Positions 29,201 through 36,236 of a stretch of DNA of 64,000 nucleotides are shown piece after piece. The translations under genes and the position numbers were made by a program. The notes below the pieces were generated by a model. That model was given only the letters and a program-made list of their open reading frames with translations. It searched no databases and was not told the origin of the DNA. The stretch spans positions 50,731 through 114,730 of the forward strand of contig JAQWTV010000110.1 of the NCBI GenBank assembly GCA_029242545.1. The letters are read 5' to 3'. Every line of letters starts with the position of its first letter. The first letter of the stretch is position 1. The DNA is from Roseibacillus sp. (lineage in GTDB: Bacteria; Verrucomicrobiota; Verrucomicrobiia; Verrucomicrobiales; Akkermansiaceae).

Positions 29201-30430
29201 ATCGGCAAAGTGTGAGGCAAAGAAAAGGTAGTCGCCATCGAGGTTTACGGTGACTTGAGAACTGTTGATGGCAGGATCGTAGCCGAAGGAGGGATTCGAA
29301 ACCGGCAGCCCTCCTGCCAGGCTGAGCGGAGTCTCAGGGTTACCTTGGTTGAAATTGATATTCTGAGAAGGGCCGGAAAGAGAGAGGTAATCCCCATAGG
29401 CTGGCAGCTTGAGAATCGTAATTCCGCTGCGAGCAGCCTCAAGTGCCACGGCCGTGTTGGTGGACCCAACATTGTTATCTCGAAGGAGCTCAACCTCCAA
29501 AACGGAATTGGCAGACTCGGCCTCGACGATCATTCCCAATGAGGTGGAACCGTATTCCAACAGCCCCCCCAGGCTATCACCGCTTCCCGCATAGCGTATA
29601 TAGACAACTGTCGAAGAATCCTCCACCGGGCTTCCGTCCAGAGTCAGTCGCTGTGTGATCGCCTGCCGGTGACGGTTACCACCACTGATACGCACACCTG
29701 TGTTCGCGAAGACGAGGTAGCGCCCGGGAGTGTTCAGAGTAATCTGACTCTCTCCCTCGTTGTGGCCGAAGGCCGGATCCAGCTCATCCTGAATGTCGTA
29801 GGGCACCGCAGCTGGCCCCGCAGAGGCACTACTCATGAAGTTCTGAAAATCGAAGAGAACTCCAAGCCGCGCATAACTGAGATTATCGTCGAGCTTTACC
29901 AATTGGAGATCGGCATCTTGCTGAATGATAGTCTGTGCATTGTTATCCGTTCTCTGCGACTGGATCTCAAGCGTATCACCCTGCGCCACTTCCACGATCG
30001 CGCCACCCCTGACGAAGTGATTATTATTCGTTCCATCTCTCGTGTAGGTAGAGCTCGATCCGTAAACGAGAGTGTCGGTCCCATTAATGACAATCGTATT
30101 GTCGAGCCCAGATCTGGCGCCGCCCGCTCCGTTAATGTAGCGGGTTCCGTAAAGCACGAGGTGATGGCCCTCTGTCAGGCCAACCAAGCCTCCTGCCTGC
30201 AGTTCGAAACTGTCCGCAGTGTCATCAACTGTCACCGCGTCAAATCCATGGATGACGCTGGTCCCAATGCCAGAGGCAAGCGTCGCCCCAGTGCCGAGGG
30301 TATATACCGCCCGATCTCCCGGAGTGCCCGATTCAGCAAGCTGGGCTTTTCCGGATATAGCGGATAAAGGAAGGGCGGCGGCCGCCGCCATCGCGACAAA
30401 GGCAGGATGGAGTCCTCGACTAAATTGCAT
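23225..30430 (-). CDS. Giant secreted repeat protein (2,401 aa; VCBS/cadherin-like, LamG, Calx-beta, TSP3-like)
   Basis: The largest gene in the window. Signal peptide at 1-30 (MQFSRGLHPAFVAMAAAAAL). The first about 1,700 residues follow the same order as the protein at 12377-17956: three beta-rich units (GTPGDRAVYTLGTGATLASG), VCBS repeats, LamG (about 943-1143), VCBS-like unit, two Calx-beta units (1227-1447) and the same lineage module. An extra C-terminal region of about 700 residues has a Bap-like unit (VTINQAAGQDDPTGSATIEF), more beta-rich units and Ca-binding TSP3-like repeats (DADGDGIPDSYELANG, near residue 2280). Probably a cell-surface or matrix adhesin. It is on the opposite strand to its paralogue. 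Confidence 0.93.
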   Translation of the reverse strand: MQFSRGLHPAFVAMAAAAALPLSAISGKAQLAESGTPGDRAVYTLGTGATLASGIGTSVIHGFDAVTVDDTADSFELQAGGLVGLTEGHHLVLYGTRYINGAGGARSGLDNTIVINGTDTLVYGSSSTYTRDGTNNNHFVRGGAIVEVAQGDTLEIQSQRTDNNAQTIIQQDADLQLVKLDDNLSYARLGVLFDFQNFMSSASAGPAAVPYDIQDELDPAFGHNEGESQITLNTPGRYLVFANTGVRISGGNRHRQAITQRLTLDGSPVEDSSTVVYIRYAGSGDSLGGLLEYGSTSLGMIVEAESANSVLEVELLRDNNVGSTNTAVALEAARSGITILKLPAYGDYLSLSGPSQNINFNQGNPETPLSLAGGLPVSNPSFGYDPAINSSQVTVNLDGDYLFFASHFADNFNTAGTNVRTIFRQGFQTIPSGGVAGKIPYGNGGAYNRDDDAGGDRARDSGSWAGAILPLSAGDLVETTSARYGGNPATFNATTVGLQALNIGSISAPPLDPQISLNGPFNILVESLENVISGESDLLTSDANTSPEALVYTVTGAVTGGTLQLGGVPVSQGASFTQEDVNSGLLTFDAAASAQTGGFEFTVADGGVRPDTGTFVVNVGISTTLAADSASADEDTAISTLDQGATSVLANDVGTNLTVVGHDFLSVQGASVTVDQDGSFTYAPGAAAALQILAIGETLSDSFSYTASDFQGATFVGTVTVLVTGANDNPLVTNETVASINGSGSSLNLLSNESDVDSSDLLSISGATQQIFGGGGAVSDDIFNFSLVPLVFTSQFGATVSVSSDGTFDYDPSTSVILLSLAPGVTLSESFIYDVFDGTGTVSGVVTITSGGASLPTVDYGSTSAESSINIDILENDSVGGAAGTATPGAALELNAAGAANTDTNWANTGAGGGGLTMEGAGTASVLITPQNAPVGITAAYDLSGSGSGDQILAPDDANNLYGGNISTGSFSVEVVLRPDDQIGPEPIWGAGGNGTGSSLVLIDDQLIFTIGNNALVAQAVATIPSNAIAGGDYAQVIGTFDIVSDVASLYVNGILVSQGDAINITTGNVANIVDWAGTDDEGIGRSAGTTGGDINIAPYLGSNGTVDIPDFNDANDRYDGELAIVRVYSSVLSANQINANYEAIFGAGIPATSADLADLAGSGAPVVGSAVALPSGATVTLEADGSLTYDPNGAFGYVGVGLSARDSFTYTLNTTTNGVVTVNVDVEGTNPDPQISISGGPDSVGEGEAITLSLDSSAAVAGAVSVELSFSGRSTLAADFSAVTTVEIPDGANSAEVAINTLTDNLYEDLENIIVSIESVNGNAVVGASAVTEVLLNDGDPEPEFSIAANQVEGAEGTTLEFTVSPDVVSQADRSVALNYSGTAVNGEDFFGETSLIIPGGNQNISISILPFDDGLPEISETVIVELEAVDTGTIGGNSSASSEITDGTGTLLFFADFENVDPFGDPGTPNLTKVGSDAPFAANLGTAVGSWEDIPEQNVSGDIPGIYLEVDDSKGDGVDEALVLDRPLPGEGDITARLAAPADISANNAAFISMDLGNRRTQNTSEAKSWRIIGLDDAGEKSFELYVSGNNSGPNNEQLHHVSSEGELTPLGRPADFDNTGSIEEESEQSRLILSLTSEGYQVAIDRWPIEGIIDSVSDVLPYAGNATQISAILFSLSASLNDVESSGIIVDDLTVGGVPGNGAPSISLNGETLRDGESSSLSASFIATDINFTGLQVADADAGQGQLTATFQSAGAAPVTFAASGPAVVTGSGSASLVLVGTLDEINASLAAGVVSTTDGVLGGNAAISFTIDDGGSTGPGGPKAVTHDLVFYVNEGPTVTINQAAGQDDPTGSATIEFEVSFSEAVTGFAADDIDLSGSTDTGNLIASVSGAGDAYIVSVTGMSSGGLVIVSVAQGAANAAAGGALTEASIAADSSVLYIPQLAPTATNLVQNIQYEVGPVAIGDILITDPNDSVVTTAQVAQYDYPVVHEDTLLLAPDPDTDAGFAMDLTFQPSGFDDFGTVRVAEIGGTSNGTGVYLIDGIPHFVSKMSSAPGDLPSGLNDTDWTDGNISVPLTAAPVGLDEPVQLALVSSLDAITFSVNGFGQTTVELTGRGTRGNWSGDDTIRVGLNIDGGRGGLGTDPEGIFDDVGSFPMEGTVSRARLWHAPDASPFAILASSSPEEVTATLSLTPGEGDLTEPTGVVYDAVTGVWSITGAVREVNAALAAVEFLPNGSSPVTIEVTVDDGDEDGGGPLTGLITLSAGVVIVGDADGDGIPDSYELANGLDPNDPADAGSDNDNDSWDALSEYLMGTSANDGAERPLFEIVPVGVDQVEITYGPILAGRTYEVLSSSSGLPEAPAADSFTAAQDGATNVVIDVTADAARKIYRLQVTVPAE

Positions 30431-30722
30431 GATACTTGGTTGGTTGGGGTCTTGTTTTCGTTAAGCGTGCCGAAAGGGTTCCATGGAGGAGGATTCCTGT
30501 GGGCGAAGGCCGTATTTGTCGGGCGTCAACTCACCCGAAAAGAGGATCTTCTGCAAGTAGTCGCCACAAAAATTTCCGAATATGGCCGATTTTCGAGGAA
30601 GACCTCTACATTCAGGACTCAATGCCCTTGCGAAGATACTGATAATTAATGATTATATATCTTCGCGCCATACAAAGCTTCCAGCGGCAAGCGGTTGTCT
30701 CGACAAAAAATCATCCGAACCG
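30431..30722. other. Intergenic region between two minus-strand giant genes
   Basis: About 290 bp between the stop of the prepilin-like gene (30723) and the start of the 2,401-aa gene (30430). It is locally AT-rich around 30635-30665 with a strong inverted repeat and likely holds the promoter of the 2,401-aa gene. No credible gene is seen. Confidence 0.5.
30630..30666. promoter_or_regulatory. 9-bp inverted repeat with AT-rich loop
   Basis: GCGAAGATA (30630-30638) and TATCTTCGC (30658-30666) are perfectly complementary, with a 19-nt AT-rich spacer. It lies about 200 bp upstream of the 2,401-aa gene and about 57 bp past the stop of the prepilin-like gene. It could be an operator, or the transcript end of the upstream gene, although no T-run follows on the minus strand. 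Confidence 0.4.
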
Positions 30723-33700
30723 TCACACTTCCTCAGCGGAAAGCCAGCGAAACTGGACGATCCGGAAACGACGCCCAAAATTGCGGTTTGCCTCATTCAA
30801 AAGCTCCGCCTGCTTACGGTGAGCGGGGTCTGCTCTTTCTCCGGTGGCCTCGAGGTATTCGGGAACCCGCTGCACGACCGCCTCACACCAGGCCCGCGCT
30901 ACTACAGCCCCGGTCTGGTCAAGGGAATCACCATAAGCCCGGACAACGAATGTATCTCCTCGAGGGGTCAATTGAGCCCCAAGGTTACGCAGAATATCTG
31001 CCTGATCCACATAGGCCGCACTACCATACGCTACCGGTCCCTCAAGTGCCTCCGGAAACGCAGGATTCATTCTGCTCACCTCTTCCTCGGAAAAGCTTCT
31101 TACCGGACCACGAAATCCCTCGTTGATGCTGACGTCCGGGTCATCGAGAGCGGCCTGGAGAGCACCCTTCACACTAAGTTGCCGCTCACCCCCGCTCAGC
31201 CTTCGATTGACGAACTCGGACAGAGAGAGGAATGGCCCTCGGGCTTTGACCTGCCTGACCATGGCCTCGGCGAGGGAATCCACTTCTTCGTCGGTAAGGG
31301 ATCGCCACGAGGTCCACTGCTCAACCTCGATTGGATCAGCCGGACTCCCCTCATAGGCCTCACCATTGGACACACTTGTCGCGGAAACCATGGAGCCATC
31401 CGACCTCGCGGCCCTGATGGGAGCGTTGGGTTCAAGCGAGTCCTCCAAGCCAAGGGTTGCCACCGCCTTCCCTCTCAAACTCGAAAACAGCGCACGCCAA
31501 GCATCCACCGAAGTAGAATTTACATTGAAGGGACCTTTGACCAGCAGATGGGACGCCATCGTTTCCGCCCGTTCCAATGCGGCGTCATCATCTCCAAAGA
31601 GCTCCTCAAGCGAGGTTTCGGTGAGCCCTTCGCGATACGGCACGATGCGACGGTTCGGAAACTGTTCGGTTCCGAAGAACACTCTCCGAGCAAGTTCCTC
31701 CGCCGTGATATTTTGATCCCGGCCGTAGACGTCGACGAGATGGGGCGCGATCGAAGAGAAGAAGTAATCATCCCAAAGCGCCTTGTTCGCTAGATAGGAG
31801 TGGTCGACCATCGGTATATTTTTCGGTCCGGCTGATTGGCTGTATTGGCGAGTCCACGATCCAACAGCCTCGGCCGGCTCAAGATAGGGGTGAGCATAGG
31901 AATTTCCAATCGCCTGCACCATGTGCGGAAACAGTCCATTGGCACCAGTAGCGGTAGTATACTGATAGCTGACCCGCGTCTCTCCCGCCCCCGGCCCCAG
32001 ATGTTCGTTAGCAAGACTGTAACCGCCAAGGCGCGCGTGACTCAGGGCTCCAATAGAGTGAAGCGGCGTCAGAGGCACCTCCTGCTGAACAATGTGGGTG
32101 GTGCCGTATTCCGCCGAATAGCCCCCACCGTAATACGAGTTCATATTGTTGGGATCGACCTGCACTGCCGCCTCAAGCACCGAGTTGATATCCTGCACCC
32201 ACCAATTCCATCCATGATGGTAAAAGGAATCATAGTCCTCCCGGTCGACGAACGGGCAAGCCACGATCGGCGTAGAGTGAAGAAATGGTCGGGATGCGAA
32301 ACGACGACCGTGAGCATCTCCTGCGGTGCTATGATACACCTCACATCCGGCAGTGAGACTCACAAGGAGGAAGGGGCGAGTCTGCCCGACGATCTCGCGG
32401 CCCGAGATCGGCGGAAACTCAATTTCATCCCGTTGTCCGGGGAACCCTTTCCGCATCAATTCACGATGAAAATCAATTGCAGCCTGACTCTCTCTTCCTC
32501 CTGGGCCACGCTCGTGCATCCGGGAGATCATCTGAAATTGGCGACGCATCCACTTATTGTCACCTGCTCCACCTTCGCCCTGTCTTACGACGCTGGACTG
32601 CCGGAAGAAAAACTGCAATGCGGCCCCATTCGCAAGATCGACGTTTTCAGCGGCGGAGACGCTGAAGGAAATTTGATCGTTCGCATCAAAGCTAAGCGAT
32701 CCACCTATTCCATCATCGTTGTTGCCCAACGGGCTATCTCTTTCCTGCTCCACATGGATAGGATCCTGATTCCGATCGGAACGCGGAAGCTCGAGCCAGT
32801 TGGTCGGGTCCCACCCCGGATCCACTTCACGAATCGGACGATACTGATTCGTATCTTCAAGCTGGGCCCCTCCCTCAGGCCCACTCGTTTGGCGCAGGGA
32901 AAATACCCGCACCTCTCCTGGAGAGAATACGATAGGCTTTTGCCCCCCGACGAACATTTCGAACCCGGTATGCCGGTCCCCGTTACCCGCACGAAATACT
33001 CCTCCACCATAGCGATCCCGGTTTGTAATCCACGAAAGGGAGGTTGGCCGGTTGGACTCGTAGGTCCCGCCCGCTCCAACTTTTTTCCAGCGCAGGGCAA
33101 TCGGCAGATTAAAAAAGCGAATCTGGGTCGAGCGATCCGGGCCATGGTTCAGCACGAGAGGAACATTATAGGGGTTCCAGAGAGTCACCGCAGGAGTAAT
33201 TCCGATGTGCACCTTATATCGGCTCTGGTTAGGATCATTTCGCGCGGGGCGCTGGCGCTGCGTTCCAATGTAGCTGAGCAGGAACTGCACCTTCACCGGG
33301 ACGGGCATCCGGTAGAGGTTGGTATATTCCCTCTTGAAACTGGATCCCGGCGTAAAATCCGGATTGTTGATCTGGAGCCGGTCCCGTCCGAGAGGGTTTC
33401 GCGCCTTGCTTCCATCGTAGTCAACCTGCTCGCGGTAAAGCTGATAATAAGCGGCGAGATCCTGCAACGGAACCCGGTCTGAGTTTCTTCCAAACCGATA
33501 CAGCATGAAATCGTCACGCTGCTCTCGAAGCAGGATCGGCCGCTCGAGCAGAGCATTTAAATCGCGCTTTAATCCGCCTTCCCTGACGTCAGCAAGTACT
33601 CCATGAGAGTAGGGCGTGACATCATGGAAGGCCTTTCTCACTCCGCTCGGATCATCGGTGGGCAGTTCAAGGGAACGCCGCGTATGGATCCGCCGCAGAT

Positions 33701-34547
33701 CACTCTGGTCCGTCAGATCCTCAAGCACATCGATCGAGTCATGTCCCGTCGAGCCAGCGCTCATCGCCCTCGCTATCAAGTCAGACTTCTGGAGTTGGTC
33801 ACCAGCGTCGAAGGCGTCCGGCAGGATGCGAGCCTTAGTCGACTCATCAGCAATCCACCATCCATAGCGACCGTTCGGGTTTACTCCCCCGCCGGCCTCC
33901 GAACGAATCCCCAGCAACCCACCTGAAACCAAATCCGTGTCGGCAGAGTCCTCCCCGGAACTACCACGGCCCATCAGAATCACTCCGTTGCTATCCGCTT
34001 CTGGAATTGCTTCCCCACGAAGAGGCAAATTTCGGGCCGTTTCAAGCGCCTCTCTCTGCTCCCGGCTTAGTGAAACAAGCCATGAGCGAAAGTGATCCCT
34101 CCGATTCACCTCATAAGAAGGAGCCAAACCTCGATTAGAAGCACCCGCAATGGTCCGGTGCTCACTTGATTCATCGCTCCCAAAGCTTTCTGCCCCTGCA
34201 GACCATGCGTCCCATACGCCCGTCCAATACGGATGAGTCACCGCTTGAGAGGACGCCGAATCCGCTGAAGGATCCAGAATCGAGGCCGAAGCCGAAATCC
34301 GCTGGTCGGGCCCCATTTGGCGCTGAAGCTCTCCAATCGCCAGCATCAGGGCCAGGCGAGCATTAGCCTGAGCCTCTGACTGGGCGTCCAGAGCACCCGT
34401 GGAGCGCAGCGTGACAGAGGATAGGCTCAGGAGCCCTATCGCGATCAGGGCCAAGAGGGTGAGCACCATCACCGTCGTCACGAGGGAAAACCCCTTTTTT
34501 CCTGAGGTCATCCTCAAAGGACGCCACGATTTGGTGCTCGGATTCAT
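30723..34547 (-). CDS. Prepilin-like giant protein, 'Verru_Chthon cassette A' type
   Basis: 1,274 aa. The N-terminus has a type IV prepilin-like leader: basic stretch, KKGFSLV cleavage region and a hydrophobic helix (VMVLTLLALIAIGLLSLSS), then the helical segment ARLALMLAIGELQRQMGPDQ. This opening and the long body with VTLWNPYNVPL match, from memory, the Verru_Chthon cassette protein A family limited to Verrucomicrobia. The body is hydrophilic and Arg-rich; function is unknown, presumably part of a type II/IV-pilus-like surface structure. In relatives it is encoded with partners B-D; none is visible here. Met13 (34511) is an alternative start. Divergent from the next gene across a region with a perfect palindrome. 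Confidence 0.88.
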   Translation of the reverse strand: MNPSTKSWRPLRMTSGKKGFSLVTTVMVLTLLALIAIGLLSLSSVTLRSTGALDAQSEAQANARLALMLAIGELQRQMGPDQRISASASILDPSADSASSQAVTHPYWTGVWDAWSAGAESFGSDESSEHRTIAGASNRGLAPSYEVNRRDHFRSWLVSLSREQREALETARNLPLRGEAIPEADSNGVILMGRGSSGEDSADTDLVSGGLLGIRSEAGGGVNPNGRYGWWIADESTKARILPDAFDAGDQLQKSDLIARAMSAGSTGHDSIDVLEDLTDQSDLRRIHTRRSLELPTDDPSGVRKAFHDVTPYSHGVLADVREGGLKRDLNALLERPILLREQRDDFMLYRFGRNSDRVPLQDLAAYYQLYREQVDYDGSKARNPLGRDRLQINNPDFTPGSSFKREYTNLYRMPVPVKVQFLLSYIGTQRQRPARNDPNQSRYKVHIGITPAVTLWNPYNVPLVLNHGPDRSTQIRFFNLPIALRWKKVGAGGTYESNRPTSLSWITNRDRYGGGVFRAGNGDRHTGFEMFVGGQKPIVFSPGEVRVFSLRQTSGPEGGAQLEDTNQYRPIREVDPGWDPTNWLELPRSDRNQDPIHVEQERDSPLGNNDDGIGGSLSFDANDQISFSVSAAENVDLANGAALQFFFRQSSVVRQGEGGAGDNKWMRRQFQMISRMHERGPGGRESQAAIDFHRELMRKGFPGQRDEIEFPPISGREIVGQTRPFLLVSLTAGCEVYHSTAGDAHGRRFASRPFLHSTPIVACPFVDREDYDSFYHHGWNWWVQDINSVLEAAVQVDPNNMNSYYGGGYSAEYGTTHIVQQEVPLTPLHSIGALSHARLGGYSLANEHLGPGAGETRVSYQYTTATGANGLFPHMVQAIGNSYAHPYLEPAEAVGSWTRQYSQSAGPKNIPMVDHSYLANKALWDDYFFSSIAPHLVDVYGRDQNITAEELARRVFFGTEQFPNRRIVPYREGLTETSLEELFGDDDAALERAETMASHLLVKGPFNVNSTSVDAWRALFSSLRGKAVATLGLEDSLEPNAPIRAARSDGSMVSATSVSNGEAYEGSPADPIEVEQWTSWRSLTDEEVDSLAEAMVRQVKARGPFLSLSEFVNRRLSGGERQLSVKGALQAALDDPDVSINEGFRGPVRSFSEEEVSRMNPAFPEALEGPVAYGSAAYVDQADILRNLGAQLTPRGDTFVVRAYGDSLDQTGAVVARAWCEAVVQRVPEYLEATGERADPAHRKQAELLNEANRNFGRRFRIVQFRWLSAEEV

Positions 34548-34591
34548 GACGAGAGAGTTTCTGTGGCTTTACCTATCTCAACTCACTCCTT

Positions 34592-34615
34592 AATGTGATA
34601 CATGGTAATCACATT
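34592..34615. promoter_or_regulatory. 24-bp perfect palindrome, probable operator
   Basis: AATGTGAT (34592-34599) and ATCACATT (34608-34615) are perfect inverted repeats around an 8-bp spacer, in the divergent intergenic region between the prepilin-like gene (start 34547) and the secreted protein gene at 34727. The arms look like a CRP half-site, but TGTGA and TCACA are 10 bp apart rather than 6. A dimeric regulator site is likely; which regulator is unknown. Confidence 0.5.
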
Positions 34616-34726
34616 GTCAATGCGGATCCCTTTCTACCGATAGAAATCAGGAAGCCAACAAGGGACCTCCAGAGATTCTGTGACCGGCATTGACGAAGTG
34701 GGACGGACCGGGCGATATAACCTCTC

Positions 34727-35437
34727 ATGTTCGCGAAGCGAATCTCCCACCTCTCAGGCCTTATCAGCATCGCTGCTGGATGGTGCTTCGTCGCCTCGCC
34801 TTCCTTGGCAGAGGAGATCTCTATTACCTGTCTTTCCTTCCCCAAGCAGGCCCCCACCCCCATCGAGTTACTCATTGGACCGGGAAAAACCGTGCCGGTC
34901 ACCCTCCAGAGCCACACCCTTACCGAGCCCGTGAAAGTTCCCAGGCTCCAATCATGGCGATTCGGCAAGAGCGGCACGAACGCGGCGGGCGAATTCGCCT
35001 TCAAAACCTACGGCCAGCTCAAACCCGGGACGGCAAGAAACCAGCTCCTCGTCTTCGTCCTGAAGGGATCTACTCCAGCTGCTGGACTCAACATTCTATC
35101 TCTGGATGACAACAAGAAGTCATTCGGTCCCTCTCAGATGCTTTTTGTCAATCTCGCGCGGGAGCAGGTGGCAGGATTAGTGGGGGGAAAACAGTTCCAA
35201 CTTAATCCCGGGAAGCATACAATCATCAAGCCGCAGGCCGACCGGGGCAACAATCTCTGTTTCGCATCATTGAAGTATAAGCGAGCCACCAAGTGGCGTA
35301 CCTTCTTCTCGACCAACTGGCCAATTCTCCCCAAGGCACGTGGCCTCGTTTTCCTCTATAACGACCCCAGGTCACAATCAGTCAAAATGCACTCCGTTGT
35401 TGACTCTCTGGTAAGAGTCCCGGTCCCCGAGCAGTAA
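34727..35437 (+). CDS. Secreted protein of unknown function
   Basis: 236 aa with a signal peptide (MFAKRISHLSGLISIAAGW, cleavage after SLA). I do not recognise the family. The mature part begins EEISITCLSFPKQAP and contains LLIGPGKTVPVTLQSHTL and FVLKGSTPAAGLNILSLDD, a beta-rich pattern like that of small secreted proteins in this lineage. It lies 66 bp upstream of a ThuA-domain gene on the same strand and may be co-transcribed with it. Likely periplasmic or outer-membrane associated. Confidence 0.85.
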   Translation: MFAKRISHLSGLISIAAGWCFVASPSLAEEISITCLSFPKQAPTPIELLIGPGKTVPVTLQSHTLTEPVKVPRLQSWRFGKSGTNAAGEFAFKTYGQLKPGTARNQLLVFVLKGSTPAAGLNILSLDDNKKSFGPSQMLFVNLAREQVAGLVGGKQFQLNPGKHTIIKPQADRGNNLCFASLKYKRATKWRTFFSTNWPILPKARGLVFLYNDPRSQSVKMHSVVDSLVRVPVPEQ

Positions 35438-35503
35438 CAGAAACCAAGCGGGCGGTGTTCCTCAAGATCATACGGTTCACCACCCACGCCAATACTCAGA
35501 CAA

Positions 35504-36223
35504 ATGAAAATACTCCTCTACCGCCTCGCTGCTGGACTCATCCTTTTGGCCCCCTTTTCCCCGGTCTACGCCGATGACCATGACAAGCTGAAGGTCCTTT
35601 ATATGGGTGGCCGAGGGCATGACTCTCCCGGCTACGAGAAATTCCTGACTGCCTACCTTGCCGATCAGGGGGGATTTGACCTTGTGATCAGTAACAAGCT
35701 GGATGACCTCAGGACCGGGACCATCGATAAGTATGATGTGGTCCTCTTTTTCGGTTCCGGCGGCGATTTCACCGATCCAGCTCAGGAAAAGGGGTTTGAG
35801 GATTACGTGAAGAACGGGGGAGGAGTTGTGGGCATCCACGCTACTGACGCCTTCAAGAAGTCCGATGTCTACTGGAAGATCTTTGGGGGCCAGTTTATTG
35901 GCCATGGGGGTGGCACCTTCCCTGTCGAGTTCACTGATACCACGCACCCTATCACGAAGGGCATGAAAGGCTTCGAGATCACTGATGAGTCGTATCGGGA
36001 CAAATTTCACCCGGCGACGATCGACAAACTACACCACCTCGGCCGCATCAACCGAGGCAATGAGAAGCATTCCATGATCTGGATCCACGAATACGGCAAA
36101 GGCCGACTCTTCAGCACTGGCCTGGGTCACGATGAGAAAGCTTGGTCCAATCCAGCCCTCCAGAAACTTACGCTCCGGGCCCTGCGCTGGGTAGCCCGTA
36201 AGCCAATTAAGGATCCCAGCTGA
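35504..36223 (+). CDS. Secreted ThuA-domain (trehalose-utilisation-like) protein
   Basis: 239 aa with a signal peptide (KILLYRLAAGLILLAPF, cleavage after YA). The ThuA-like fold, a class I glutamine amidotransferase-like relative, is shown by KVLYMGGRGHDSPGYEKFL at the front, YDVVLFFGSGGDF, the conserved GGGVVGIHATD, FIGHGGG, HPITKGMKGFEITDESY and the late GKGRLFSTGLGHDEKAW. ThuA proteins are tied to sugar oxidation and keto-sugar metabolism, often beside DUF1080 genes as here; the exact reaction is not established. The stop is 14 bp from that of the convergent PL10 gene. Confidence 0.92.
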   Translation: MKILLYRLAAGLILLAPFSPVYADDHDKLKVLYMGGRGHDSPGYEKFLTAYLADQGGFDLVISNKLDDLRTGTIDKYDVVLFFGSGGDFTDPAQEKGFEDYVKNGGGVVGIHATDAFKKSDVYWKIFGGQFIGHGGGTFPVEFTDTTHPITKGMKGFEITDESYRDKFHPATIDKLHHLGRINRGNEKHSMIWIHEYGKGRLFSTGLGHDEKAWSNPALQKLTLRALRWVARKPIKDPS

Positions 36224-36236
36224 GGAACTCGCCTCC

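Noticed and set aside
30582..33482. Two long plus-strand frames (403 and 548 codons) over the prepilin-like gene
   Set aside because: They are shadows of the minus-strand gene, which has a prepilin leader and a family-typical body.
34592..34615. CRP box
   Set aside because: The TGTGA and TCACA half-sites are 10 bp apart, not 6, so it is kept only as an unassigned palindrome.
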